NCBI GenBank assembly: GCA_036971615.1
Contig: JAYKKR010000003.1
Location: forward strand, 496,001 to 560,000
Direction of reading: 5' to 3'
DNA length: 64,000 nt
DNA from: Amyloporia xantha
Taxonomy: Eukaryota; Basidiomycota; Agaricomycetes; Polyporales; Adustoporiaceae
Numbering within the stretch: position 1 is the first letter of the stretch; the number at the start of each line of letters is the position of its first letter. Shown piece by piece: positions 34,817-47,451 of the stretch. The position numbers and the translations under genes are program-made. The notes below the pieces were generated by a model that saw only the letters and a list, made by a program, of their open reading frames with translations, searched no databases and had not been told where the DNA came from.

Positions 34817-37800
34817 TCACAGTGTAATAACCCTAAAAGGATCTGATCCTCCCCCTTCGAGGCCCGCCAGGACGGCTTGACGAACAGTACTGAGATAATC
34901 TCCTAATCGCCTCCCATCCTGGCTCACGAAATCCTCGGTCAGCTTGTATCGAGAGTCGGCGACTACATTTGCCAACAGCAGAGCATGTTTCAAGTTTCTG
35001 AGAAGTCATGGAATATAAGAGCAAGTGATGACTGGGATGAGACGACTTACTCTGGTATGTGTCTCCTTGACGCTGCCAATAGCGCGTGCAAGCGAATGAT
35101 AAGCTCAGGAATGTATATTTGTCGGATGCGCGTGAGTTCTCGTCGTCGACGATCACCTATGATTGAAGGTAAATGGTAAGGGAGCCTGGGCAGTTTAGCA
35201 GCACACCTACCTCCATTGATATTGGCGTCTGACGCTAACCACTCAGTAATCAATAATTTGACTACTTGCTCCCGAGCTTGCTGCAGTAGGAGCTGGTGAT
35301 GTCGAGGATAAGAGTATGTAGTACATCAGCGATGGAAGCGCACGAATTCATGGTAGAATGCTAACCTTGTAATCCTCCAACCAGGCTGCACGTGTATCCC
35401 TATTCATCTGGGGTGACTCTAGGGCTTGACACTCAACGACGCGTGCGAGCGACTCCCATACAACAAAGAATTGGCGGTATTGCAAATACTCTGTGGCAAG
35501 ATACTCCGGGCGGCGAATGGTACCCAATTCAAGCGGTAGCATGTCTAGCAACATCTTCGCTAATTGTACTCGTCCGCAACCTGTGTTCGTAGTCGACACG
35601 CCATCATACGAGACGACAACAAGGTGACATACCGAGGAAGTATCGAAGGATGACATTTGTCTGCTCAAGCGCAGTATCGTATGTAGACTCCATGAATGTC
35701 GTCCATTCAATGGAGCGCACAAGTAACAGCTCGGCATCGGACGGGGAAGGCTGCATTCCGATAATTGAGGGCAACAATCCCTTCGCTGGAGGTAGGATCT
35801 GTTGATAGATGAGTAATACAGTGATGACGTGGGTGATGATCGAGAAAAACGTACTGCGAAAGCCCTCTCAACAGTCCTCTCCGCTGTGGCTACAGCAACG
35901 CGGTGCATATCGAGTCCATGATCTCGTGCACGAGTAAGCGCTAGCCGTCGCTCATCGGCGTCGGCAGATAGCTCGAGAGAGGTGAGGAACATGGCATATC
36001 GTTCAATCGCGTTGTCGCCCAGTGCTCCCGCATACATGGCAATGAGTTCGCGCTGGCCTGCCGCCTAGTTGCACGAGAACACATGCATGAGACCACGTCC
36101 AAAGAATAAGGAACAAGAATACGCACTTCCAAGACCTGCAGATATGCTTCCAGAATCACTTGAGTAGCAAGAGGCGGAACAGGAATGTCGATCATTTTTA
36201 AATATAAGCACAGATGCGCAAAGAACCGCGTCATTGTTGGATATCTTGAGTTTCATTACTTGTATCAGTGGCCAAAACATGATTCCCAGAAATGAGAGCA
36301 TACTCCGGTGACGCAGGATCGTAGGCACCCCCTCGCAGGCCGTTCGCGAACGCATCAAGAAGTTCGTCGGTACGGTCCAAGATGATGTGCAGTTGAGATA
36401 CAAGGTACGGATTCTCCGCAGGTGGGCTATGCCGCAAAGCCATCAGTTGACGCCCGAGCACCCGCAGGAAATTTGGTTATCTCACCCATCTTCCACGTTG
36501 ATAGTGCCAAGAGATTCCAACGCATTAATGACTTCTCGTTCCCAATCTTCTTCCTCTACTTCCTCAGCACCCTCCCCGCTTGCGAATGGTCCGCGGCTAC
36601 CGACACTGTTGGCCACATCTATCGAGGTAAAGTCGCTTTCCCAGAAGCTCTCTCCAGCCAAGCTTGCGAGACCTGCGCTCAGGCGCTCCTCGCAGGCGAC
36701 ACATACGAGAGCCCACAAGTGGTCTGCCCACGTTCGGCACATCACTTTTAGGGGACCTGCTGTCTGCGGCGAGGGGGCGAGGGCAGCATATAGCCCGCGC
36801 TCAACCGTCGAGAGCGTTTGCTTGTACAAGTCAACGATATGACCGGCAAGGAGTTGCGACGGATGAAATTTATACTCACATTGAGTGCAGCGCGAGTGCA
36901 GGTGGTTTTCCAAAGCCTCCTGCGGAGATTACCACGCCACCCCTCTTCCACGTCCATTTCCTCGTCCTCGTCGAACTCATCCTCCCCGATGTCACTCGCT
37001 TTCGGACATGTCGGTAACAGTTGAGTAAGGTAGATAGGTTCGGCACGTTGGCCACTCACAGATTGCACGCCAACGCAGGAGCATTGCACCGTTTATACTA
37101 GCAGCACGCCACGGCTGCTGTGCCCTCCTACAGAGCTCGACGGCTTCGTCCAAGCGACCTGCACGAACCAGGACAAAGAGCGCTTGTACAAGTGCCTTCT
37201 CGTAGCTCTATGAAATATATCGCTAGGTCAGATAAGTTCGATGGCTTTATTTGTCCAGACGACATGGGTCTGAGGACGTACTGCATCATCTACAGCCAGT
37301 GCCTTTCCATCGCCACCTTCACGGTTGACCGCGTCCGGATCTAGCTCATTCACAATGCCACCAGAAACTCTACCTGTACGTAATCCCTGCATGATGACGT
37401 GCTTTGTGAATCGCCAATATCCCGTTGTTGCTCCAGGATCAAATGTTGCCGGTGGTATAGACGTTTCGTGCAGCCACTCGCGGACGACGACAAGGGCGGA
37501 AAGTAGTGGTGATGCATTCATGATGGACTGTGCAAGTGTAGATGGCGGAGTGTACGGGTTGGTGGCAAGAAGAGCTCGAGGATGAGGATATTCTGGTGGG
37601 GATGTTTTACGCAGGCTGTGTGGCGGAAAGACCGTGATGAGCCCCCAAAAGTTGAAAGACCATAGAGATGTTAGCCAAAGTAGGCAATCATAGATTAAGA
37701 ACGTTCAATGAAGGAAAGGAGGTACTCACGGCATAAGGGCCTGTAGTAATGCCCATGTATCGCTTTCCATCCTTAAGGCCTCCAACTCTGCAAACGACAC

Positions 37801-38036
37801 GTCCGCGGAGGCATTTTCTTCTATATCAGTCAACCTAACACGGTAAAGAGTGTTCGTTTTGAACATATCTGAGGCGTGACCCGTCATACAAGCAGAAGAA
37901 CCTACTGGTCACGACATAACTGGCGCAAGCGAGGAGCGAAGCCCAATTCGGGATGAAGTAGCGTGGCGAGGTCGTCCTCCGACGATTGGCAAACGGAGAG
38001 GACTTGTGCGCAGGAGGCGTATAGAGACTCTGACAT
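34817..38036 (-). CDS. NUP84: Nuclear pore complex protein Nup84/Nup107
   Basis: Alpha-helical scaffold nucleoporin of the Y-shaped Nup84/Nup107-160 complex, needed for pore assembly and mRNA export. ATG at 38036 (MSESLYASCAQVLSVC), stop TGA at 34817-34819. Exon 2 gives LTDIEENASADVSFAELEAL. Later exons carry SALVVVREWLHETSIPPATF, TGYWRFTKHVIMQGLRTGR, and the family-typical MFLTSLELSADADERRLAL with HGLDMHRVAVATAERTVE. RRPEYLATEYLQYRQFFVVW then follows, and near the end IRQIYIPELIIRLHALL and NLKHALLLANVVADSRYKL. Around ten exons; no lesion was seen. It is transcribed divergently from the PLD gene, sharing a 525-bp intergenic region. Confidence 0.9.
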
Positions 38037-38561
38037 AGTCACAGTAAAGTAGTGAGCCGCCCCCACCCAGTTTGTCGTACTTTTTGAGGACCACAGCCGT
38101 AGTAGAAAGTTGAAACAAAAGCTAGGCCTCGGTCAAGAGCAAATTAGATGAGTTTCCCTGAAGATTGTTATCCAGGATTTCTCAGTGAGCTGATTTGAGT
38201 CAAGAGTTCGAGTAGACACAGAACGTTAACCCAGCTGCAGAATACAATTGTAGTGCGTCGTCTTGTTTGAGCGATCGCGTCCGGCTATATACCACGTGAT
38301 CAAGCGCGTCTGTGGCTGAGACTGGTGCCACAGACTAGCGTACTTACTACGCCCGCAATTCGCCTTGATCACAGAAGTCACAGTTACTTCGAATGTTTTC
38401 GCTTATTACTCTCTGAATATCTGCTTTTTAAACATAGCGAAACGTCTACGCCTTCAGTGATATCGGATGTCCTCGATAAAATGACGGCCGTTGCCGGTCG
38501 CGCAGCGCACCCTCGCTGATTAGCTCTCGATAGCACACTGCGTACCCTTCAATCCCTGACC
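38037..38561. promoter_or_regulatory. Divergent promoter region between NUP84 and the PLD gene
   Basis: The 525 bp between the two start codons must hold both promoters. There is no convincing TATA box on either side, as is common for housekeeping fungal genes. No other gene fits here. Confidence 0.45.
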
Positions 38562-41500
38562 ATGTCGCGATTTTTGAGGAAGTTAGAGCAATCTATTGAG
38601 CGCGGGGTTGATCACTTCGAACGAGAGGTGGACAAGGGCGTGGAGCATACCGCAGAGACAGTTATCGGTGAGTTGATTCACTAGTCGTATCCGCAAATCT
38701 CATCATCTTCATCCAGGCATACTCCGTCCGAATCGTAAGTAATGATCTCCCAGCAGGTCAAGGCTTGCTCACCGTCTTGTATGTCACCGAATAGGAAGGC
38801 ACGATACACCCCAAGAGAAGGAGGAAGACAAGATCAGGGCAGAGATCAACGCGAGCCACCGTTTCGAGTCCTTTGCTGATCAGCGGTCGCAGAACTTCGT
38901 GAAATGGTATACCTCTGCTACTAGTTATCAGGTGAGAAATACGTCCGATCGCGCTGATGCACAGGCACATCGATGGCCACGATTATATGTATGCTGTGTC
39001 GGAAATGCTGGAGAAAGCCAGGGAGGCAATCTTCATTCTGGTACGTACCACAGATGTTCTGATAAACGTTCCTCGCAACTCATCTCCTATACAGGATTGG
39101 TGGTTGACGCCAGAACTCTACCTGCGTCGCCCGCCTGCGGATAATCAGGAATGGCGCCTGGACCGAGTGTTGAAACGCAAGGCAGAGCAAGGCGTTCGCA
39201 TCTACGTCGTTGTTTATAAGGAAGTCACACAAACTATGTCTATGAGCTCATCCCACACCAAGGTTTGTCACGGCTTCTGCCAGATCCCAGATGATCTCTG
39301 ATGGGCTTGGCATTCAGCACGCCCTGGAGGCGCTTCATCCAAACATCGCTTGTATGCGGCATCCTGACCATATAGGGAGCGAAGGTTCGTCTCATTCTGC
39401 TCCAACTTGCAAATAGAGGCTCACTCTTCTATCTAACAGATGATGTCGAGTTCTGGTCCCACCACGAGAAGGTGAGATCCCCCCCCTTTATGAATTCGTA
39501 ACGTTGTGAATACGAAAATGGGATAGCTCGTCATCGTGGATAATCATCGTGCGTGCGTCGGAGGGCTCGACCTCTGTTTCGGGCGATGGGACACGCACAC
39601 GCACCCGCTCGCAGATGTCCATCCGACTGATTTGACAAGGACGCTCTTTCCTGGGCAGGACTACAACAATGCACGCATCATGGATTTCCAGAATGTGCAA
39701 AACTACGTGAGCAATGGGCTGAGTGTCGTCGAAAGCGCAAGGATGCCTTGGCATGATGTGAGCGCTGGAAACATTCCCACTACAATTCTTATTTATTGCG
39801 GTGGGTGCGTTCTCAAGGTCCACATGACCCTTTGTGGTCCAGTCGTGCTTGACCTCGTTCAGCATTTCGTTGAACGATGGAACGAGATCAAGAAGCGCAA
39901 GGCAAGTCTGATGTTCCTCATCTTGCCAACTTCTCGCTAATACGTCTCTGTTTAGTATAAGCACGAACGGTGAGGTTGCTATGATTGTGCTATACGGAAA
40001 TGATTAATCTTGGTCAAAATGCAGACGCTACGACTGGCTTGCTTTGCCCCACAACGTTGAGGCGTCTCCAAATGAGGCTGTTGTTCGTACGTTTAGGCCC
40101 TGTTATTGCTTGCCTACGTTTCAGGTCTGCTCACCGCCGATCTTCATCCCGTTGTCATGCAGGCCATCCGCATCGCGAACAATGGCACCAGATGGGTCGT
40201 CACTTCAAAGAGCGATTCCATCGCTTGCATAGGCATGAGCACGAGTATGAAGATATCGACGACGATCCGGAGCTATACCCGCGTCCGCCTAACGGAACAT
40301 GTCGGGTGCAGGCTATTCGGAGTGTGTCTGACTGGAGTCACGGCGTCCTCACAGAGCACAGCATCCAGAATGCCTGTGAGTACACTCCGCATCGAGAATA
40401 TAGTGCAAGTATATCGCTGACTTGCGGTCTGCGGCAGATATTCAGCTCATTTTGGAGGCGAATCATTTTATCTACATCGGTGTGTACGATGTGTTGCAAC
40501 TCGGTTGAGAACTGATCGCTGATGTTTATGTAATGTAATAGAAAATCAGTTCTTGTGAGTGACTCGCGTCAAAGATAAGTGCTGTCCTCACTCGCATCAG
40601 CATTTCCAACACACGGCCCGATGGACCGGTGAAGAACCAACTCGCAGCAGCCCTGGTACAGCGTATTCTCATGGCTGCTAAGGATGGCAAGAAATTCAAG
40701 GTACGTTACTTTACCTTACGTCCGTGAAGAATGGATCTAACACGGTTTGTCTTCGTTATGACAATCAGGTCATCATAGTCATCCCAGAAGTTCCAGGATT
40801 TGCAGGGCCAGGTTTAGAAGTTCACTTTGCTGATATCCGTGACAGGGCTAACAAGCGTTGTGATAGTCAAAGAAGAGACTGCAGTCAAAACAATCATGGC
40901 AGCTCAATACCGGACAATGAATCGAGGAGGCCATAGTATTTACGAGGAAATCCGGAAGGCGGGTTACGATCCGTAGGTCAACAATCGTTCTTCAACTTAA
41001 TCGACTTCTGAGCTGTGATTACAGGACGGACTACATCAGATTCTACCATTTGCGAGCGTATGATCGCATCAATGCTCCCTATCGTGCGAACTCATTGCTT
41101 ATGTTCCGCTTTCAATCACTCAACAACTTTATTCTCAGCGTCGTTCATGTCAATATTAGAAGAGGAAAGTGGTGTGAAGTTCCATCAAGCAATGGTCGCT
41201 CTTGCGCGCATCTGGGTTGGAACAGATAACGACCCAGAAATGCAGACCCCTGCTAACGCGACTGTTGTTCTCCCTACGGGAAACATCACGGAGGATCTAT
41301 CACCCTCAGGTAGAAAGCCGGAATTGAAGACCGAGACATACCCACTGCCGCAATCCTATGAAGAGGCGCAGGAAATACTGGATCGTTGGAGACAAGCCGC
41401 TGCCAATTTAAGGAGTGACGCAAACGTGTCGGACAACGTGGTGCAACACATGTTGAGCGATCGTACTAGTCTTCTGGAGGAAAAGTGGCTTGGGACGGTC

Positions 41501-42463
41501 GAAGAAGAAAAGGCCGCTTACGTATCGGAACTGCTTTACATTCACTCGAAGTTGATGATCGTGGATGATCGCAGAGTGATTGTGAGTCTACTTGTTGAAC
41601 TGTCGAGAGTACCTCAGAGTCTCATTGCGCGTCTAGCTCGGCTCGGCAAATATTAATGATCGTAGTCAGAAGGTAACGATTTGAATCTAGTAGCACTCCC
41701 ATGGATTACGGCTAATCAAACTATCCCTTTCCATAGGGCGACGGTGACTCGGAAGTAGCACTTGTTATCGAAGATGAAGACCTCGTAGAAACCATGATGG
41801 ATGGTCAGCCCTACATGGCTAGTCGCTTTGCTGCATCACTACGACGCAAGTTATTCAGAGGTCCGTTATGCTTTTTTCCTGTGAGGGATATTTCGATGAA
41901 CACTGATTCTTGAACCAGAGCACCTGGGGCTGATTCGCCCACAGCTTTGCGAGGGTCCCGGCGAGCAAGTGACGTCTTTCATGCGTCCTGCACCATATCC
42001 CAATGATGATGAGATGACGCTACGTGAGGACGACACGGTCGCAGACCCACTTTCAGATGACATGCTCAAACTATGGAATGATACGGCAAAGAAGAATCGC
42101 GACATCTTTACCGAGGTATTCCGTCCTGTACCGTCGAATCTAGTACGCACATGGGATGCGTATTCAGTGAGTGATCTGTAACCTCCAAAAAGGAATATGC
42201 GCTTAAGAGTCTACTGTAGCGCTATGTGCCTAAAGTGATGCCCGGCCATGTCGTGCCTGAGATACAACTCGATCGTGTCAAGGAGCGTCTGGATTTGGTG
42301 AAAGGTGCACTGGTCGAGTGTCCGATGGTGGGAAATATTTTCAGCCATGAGTTCTATGTATTCTTGCTGATACACTTTCCAGGACTTCTTGATTGACGAG
42401 AAAGACTTCGTAGAAGGCATTGACTGGATCGGATTGAACCCGACTCTGCCTATATACATCTAG
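38562..42463 (+). CDS. Phospholipase D (two HKD motifs)
   Basis: Hydrolyses phosphatidylcholine to phosphatidic acid and choline at membranes. ATG at 38562 (MSRFLRKLEQSIERGVDHFE), TAG ending at 42463. The N-terminal part gives HIDGHDYMYAVSEMLEKARE and DWWLTPELYLRRPP. HKD motif 1, HHEKLVIVDN, is split by an intron near 39480-39525 and followed by GGLDLCFGRWD. HKD motif 2, YIHSKLMIVDD, lies at about 41535-41570, followed after an intron by GSANINDRSQKGD. Between them lie EVPGFAG, then NRGGHSIYEEIRKAGYDP and a family-typical SGVKFHQAMVALARIWVG. No PX or PH domain is evident, so it resembles the shorter fungal PLDs more than full Spo14. About 850 residues; no lesion was seen. Confidence 0.9.
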
Positions 42464-42771
42464 GTGCCAATGTTTGTAACCAACATCTACCTTCCGTGAG
42501 GAGACGATCACAATGTGTATAGTGAGAGATGTTCGTAACTCTGTATAACATAGTTCTGCATTGGTTGATAAAGTAGGAGAATACATCGGAATAGTCCACC
42601 CTTCGGTATACTATATTGTCAGTCAGTTATCGACTCATCGATACGACTTTATTCAGAGTTCTGTGACCCAAAACATAATCCGAGGAGCAACAATAAGCCA
42701 AGTCATAATATGAGCAATATGATTGATACTCTTACCTAGAACCCATCACCCTTTTCTCATCTTCACCATTT
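42464..42771. other. Short convergent intergenic region
   Basis: About 310 bp between the PLD stop and the stop of the converging DUF6533 gene. Nothing was recognised in it. Confidence 0.45.
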
Positions 42772-44510
42772 TTATCCCAGTGCAAGACCATACTTCAAAG
42801 GCTCTTTCGCAACATGCAAAACCTCACCACGGTCATCTACTTCATCAATCTGTACGTGATTCTCCTCTTCTCCTGGGAAGCTTGACATTGCAATCTCTTC
42901 TCCACTGGAGCCCAGCACAGCCAGCCTGTCTTCTGTTGTAGATAATCCATGGTCTACAGGTGCTCCAAGAGGTCCCAAGATCCGTGTTGTGAAGTTGATG
43001 GTTGACATTTGTGAAGAGTCTGAAATTGTGTCCTCTGATATGTATATTTGGCGTAGGTTGAGGAACAACCTTGAGATCAGGATGGTCATTACTCTGCAAG
43101 AGGATCGTAAGCATAATCAATTCAGAAGCCAATGATGTTTCTTTTATACAGACACATCAACCACCATACTCATGTAACTGAAGACCTAATATTATTGGCA
43201 CATTAGCCATGCCATGTAATGACATGCAATATTGTCAGACCTACATGTGTCAAGCTCAATACAATGTCTAGTATATTGAGCACCAGTATTGCCCTGTGAA
43301 CAATAACCACTCAATATTTATCAGTGCAATAGCAGAAGGTACAATACCCAAAGAATATAGTTCCTGAGTTAGAAGAGTTTTTTTGGTTAGCATTTGATGC
43401 AGTTATTACAGCCTAAATATTCACCATCTCTTAATAGTAAAGTCACTACTGAGATATTCATATCAGCCATGTTGGCCAATGTTTTTATTCCATATGTTGC
43501 ATGCCAGGTGGCCAATAGAACAAGAACATCAGAGGCAATGATGCAACCTCTAGCAATTGCAGACACTATAATAGCAGAGGATGAGTCCCCAGTATGAGCC
43601 AAAAAAAATACAGACATCTACAATGAAAATCAGTCTCCACATGTTTCATACAATTAAATAAAAGTACTGACCTATAGGCAAAATTGATGGGTATATCATA
43701 GTATATGAGGCATCCAACTGGTGGTGGAGCTATTGAATATTTGAAATGGCTACTTTGATACTGAATGTTTATGGTACCAATGTTGAGACCAGAAAATGAG
43801 AAATTACATACCAATTGCTCAGCTATGTTAGGAAGATATAATATAAACACAATAGATGGTACTATCCATCGCCGACCATTGATGCCATATACACGTGCAG
43901 CAGACATCGCTATCGCAGTGATAAGATATAATCTCATATGGCTCGAGCCATGTGAACTCACCGCCATATACTAGGTACAGAACAGTCTCTGCTGCAAGAA
44001 TGAGTAGATTTGAGACATAGCCACTGGAAAACAGAGATTGTTAGTATTCTGAGTCCATTGATGACTATAGAATGACCATACCCCTAACAGAAATATAATC
44101 AGAGTAAGTTACGACAGTCAAACAGAATATAACGTACGCGACAAGAAGCCACCAACAAAGACGAAAAATACAGTATTGCCTCCAAGAGCGTGACGAGATG
44201 AAGAATAGCATAGAGCACCGTGGCACCTGTTATTTTTCGACGCCAGACTACCTGAATCTCCTGATCGAGGATGATTGCACGCTCGTAAATGTATAGAGCT
44301 ATTAGCATGAAGATCCACTTTGTTACAATCTGCATAAAGATTACTCTACGACGAGCCTCACTGAAGATGGCCACTGAAGAGCAGTATTGGATAAACCTGT
44401 TCCACGAAACAGCTTGCGTTACAAATCAAAACTTCTAGTCCGTAGGTGAAGACATACGCTTGCTGGGCAGCTATAGTCAGCGCTTCCTGCGCGGATTCCG
44501 TCGATGACAT
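42772..44510 (-). CDS. DUF6533-type seven-transmembrane-like protein, copy 2
   Basis: Paralogue of 11841-14306 with the same exon order. ATG at 44510 (MSSTESAQEALTIAAQQAYV, then FTYGLEVLI), stop TAA at 42772-42774. The DUF6533 segment is YIYERAIILDQEIQVVWRRK, followed by the TM-like TVLYAILHLVTLLEAIL. Later exons give SARVYGINGRRWIVPSIVF and PPPVGCLIYYDIPINFAY. The last exon holds ISRLFLNLRQIYISEDTISD and an acidic tail ending EPLKYGLALG. Introns are AT-rich. Function unknown; basidiomycete genomes carry many of these. No lesion was seen in the exons read. Confidence 0.7.
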
Positions 44511-44580
44511 GATGTGAAAGTTCGACCCAAGCACGGCGGGGTGAAGATCGAGACGGCGTTCGTGCAAATGCTGAAGACCG

Positions 44581-44590
44581 ATATATATAC
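44581..44590 (-). promoter_or_regulatory. TATA-like run upstream of DUF6533 copy 2
   Basis: An alternating TA run about 70 bp before the ATG at 44510, matching the position of the TATATAAG of copy 1. Confidence 0.45.
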
Positions 44591-44639
44591 CGGTCTGTGT
44601 ACTGACGCCGAGGTGAAATCTGTTCACGAATCCATCATG

Positions 44640-45830
44640 GAAGCTAGGTCAGAGTCATGAGCTATCATATCTCGAAGCACTCACCGATTCAGAACGACGC
44701 TGGCTTCCTTCTCCGGCTTATTCAACATCCGGTCGCAGCGGTCTCCATTCTGCTAGCCATTTTGGGTTGCAACAATGATATTCGCCGTGGAATCCTGGCA
44801 GGACAATGTCAGCCTATACTCATGCTTCTCAAACAGTTTGCTCATGCCATATTCCTGGCCCGTTGCCACCGCCGTCCCTTGATACGGCGACCTTCCCCTT
44901 ATCTTCAGAAGACAGCATCCGGCCGGCAGGTGCTCAGGAGGAACGTGCGATCACCAGTCAGTAAATTGAGACGAGAGCTCCGCTCTGTTCGAAGTATCTA
45001 AATTAGGTCAGTAGCGCCACTTCTCGCCCATTTCGTGCGCTAAACACTTGTTGATGGCCATGGCAGCCGCCCAATGATACTGTCTCATGAAACAGACAAG
45101 AGGCTTCCAGGTAAGGTTTTCAGCAGAGTTCTAGAATGCGAGGACAAGTGGACAGCCTTTCGACAGGCTCCGTGATGAATCGATGTAGGAAGGAGATCCC
45201 TGAGAAAGGTCACAAAACCGAACAAAATGACAATGATCGGCAATTGTCTGGCCGGAGACTCTAGAGAGCATGATCGCAGTTTTATGCCAAGAAAGTTAAT
45301 TCTAGTCCTTGAGATGATACATAACGCGCGCCGTTGTTGCAACCTGGCCATCACAGACCTAGCAACACTTAGTCGTGTCGGGCCAACTCCAAACGAGGTC
45401 GACTGAGAACAACAAACTAGATCGTCAAAACAATCTTTGGTGGAATGAGAGGTGAGGTATAGCTGTCACAGACGAGATGCTTGACGAACCTTATATATTT
45501 CACGCTATGTTTAAATTTCACACACCAGAGCTGTTAGATGAGCGCGATAGGGCGTCAAGTGGGAATATCCACTGGCATGCAACCGCCAATACCCACGTCA
45601 CTCACGCACGGAACTTGAAAACATCCGAACGCGAACTATCATGTTCGACCATTCTGTTAAGCATGATCTTCAAGTGCGACGGGAAAGCCCCTAAAAGATC
45701 GCTAAGCACGCGAGCATGACTGTAACATCATACGTCTCAGCCTTCACGTTGGTCATGCGATCGCGAACTGAGAATATGATACGTACCTGAATCTGTCGAT
45801 GTGCAAAGTATCAAAATCGTATGCGAGCAT
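44640..45830 (-). pseudogene. Duplicated segment Y, copy 2 (relic of a multi-pass membrane-protein gene)
   Basis: Partner of 14400-15800, lying in the same place upstream of a DUF6533 gene. Readable pieces include LPIIVILFGFVTFLRDLLP and YHWAAAMAINKCLAHEMGEKW, separated by frame breaks. The gene-plus-relic pair was duplicated as one block. Confidence 0.4.
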
Positions 45831-47451
45831 AATTGCTGGATGAACTAATGATTGATGACAGTATCTACTATCACTGAACCCGGCCTCTGCCTCTTGAGAT
45901 GTGCGCTGCTGTCAATAATTATCAGACTTTGCTATAGAAGGAGTCAATGACAAGGCGTGTGTCGCTGGGTGCTGCAGGTATACATAACAGGCTGAGGAAC
46001 GAGCGAATTCTTAAGAATGCGAGTTACGTAACATAACTGTGGTCTGCTGTGGTTCAAGTTGTCGAAGCGCTGAAGGCTGTGTCACGATTGTGAGCGCTAA
46101 AACAGATCCTCCACTCCTCCTCTCCATTTCGACGAGTCCGCTGTGAGCCTACCACTCTTGAAACATACATCGAATGGTTTATCTAATGTTACATTCCCAC
46201 CTCATCATGCGCTCTCCTAGGCTGAGTAATCGGCGCTGCGGCGGTGGAAGATCGGAACTACTGCAGAGATCAGCTGCTTCATTCGCGCTACTCCCAAGGC
46301 TATCTAGGAAGATTATCTCTGACTCTGCATGAAACAGTTTTGTCTGTGAGCCTGCATATCCGACAATTTCTAAGAGTACTCAGTACGGTGAGCAGTTTCC
46401 GACTCGATCTCGCTTTCCCGCTTGACGTCGCCGTTACCTCAGTCGCGTCTCTTTGGCTTGACCAACTCGATGAGCATGCCGTAGATAGTCTTGTCATTTG
46501 AATCTTGTGGTTTTTGTCCATTTAGAGATTTGAGGACGGTAGATGATCCGTCCAGTGCGGGTCTGCAGCCGCGGACGCTCAGATCGCTGCGTTTATCTGC
46601 AGAGCGCGACTCGCATATTGTGGCAACCTATCTAACTTGAAGAGGTTATTCTCGATCTGCCCCCCTTTATTTCGGTGTGTGTGTGCATCCGTTCATAGAA
46701 GGGAAACCTCCACATTTTCACTCGATTATCACACGTTATTGTCGATGTTCCGCAGGTGGCCATCCAAGTTAACGAGACCAGGTCACCAAACCCAAGTGTC
46801 CATACCTTGTAGCGTTACATTCTGGTACAATCGAAAGTGTTAAGCTTGCATTCGTGCGTTGCATTTTCTCTGCATCAGCTCATAATCGCGTCGAATCGGT
46901 CAATATGTTTTGGACTCGATGCAGCGCCCGCCTTGTGTAAATAGGACTGCTGACACCTTCCTGTATACCTAGAAGATGATTGTACACAGTTGACGTATGA
47001 CACTGCGCGTGCCGCTAATGCTTCCACCGCGCTGTGCGCTACCGATCTTTGGGTGAACAGGTGGCTTATTTCTTTGTTGGGGCCTTCGTCATCCATTGTG
47101 CGTTACTGATGATCATGCCTGTCTGCAGGGCTTCGGCGATAATTTTGCTGGAGTAACACCGATCATCCGAGTCACGCTTAGTCATGCGGTGTAGCGGGAA
47201 ATTTCTGTACAGCCGCATCTACGGACATATTACAGACATAAAACGAGCCAAATCCATTCACGGACAGGATAATTTGCACAAGGTGACAAAACCTCGAACC
47301 CAGATAGCGTCGCTTCAACGATATCGACCAGCGACTACGACTCACTGTCCTATCGGGCCAGTCATTCGACGAAACTATACATCAGACAGAGCCTGAGCAT
47401 TTTTGCAATGACCGCCGAGTCGGATCGTGCACACTCACCTTGGCGCCGTGT
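45831..47451. other. Non-coding region with no recognised gene
   Basis: About 1.6 kb. Frames of 60-85 codons occur on both strands (for example 46244-46501 + and 46875-47096 -), none with a recognisable motif or convincing splice partners. No RNA gene or terminal-repeat element was seen. Confidence 0.4.
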
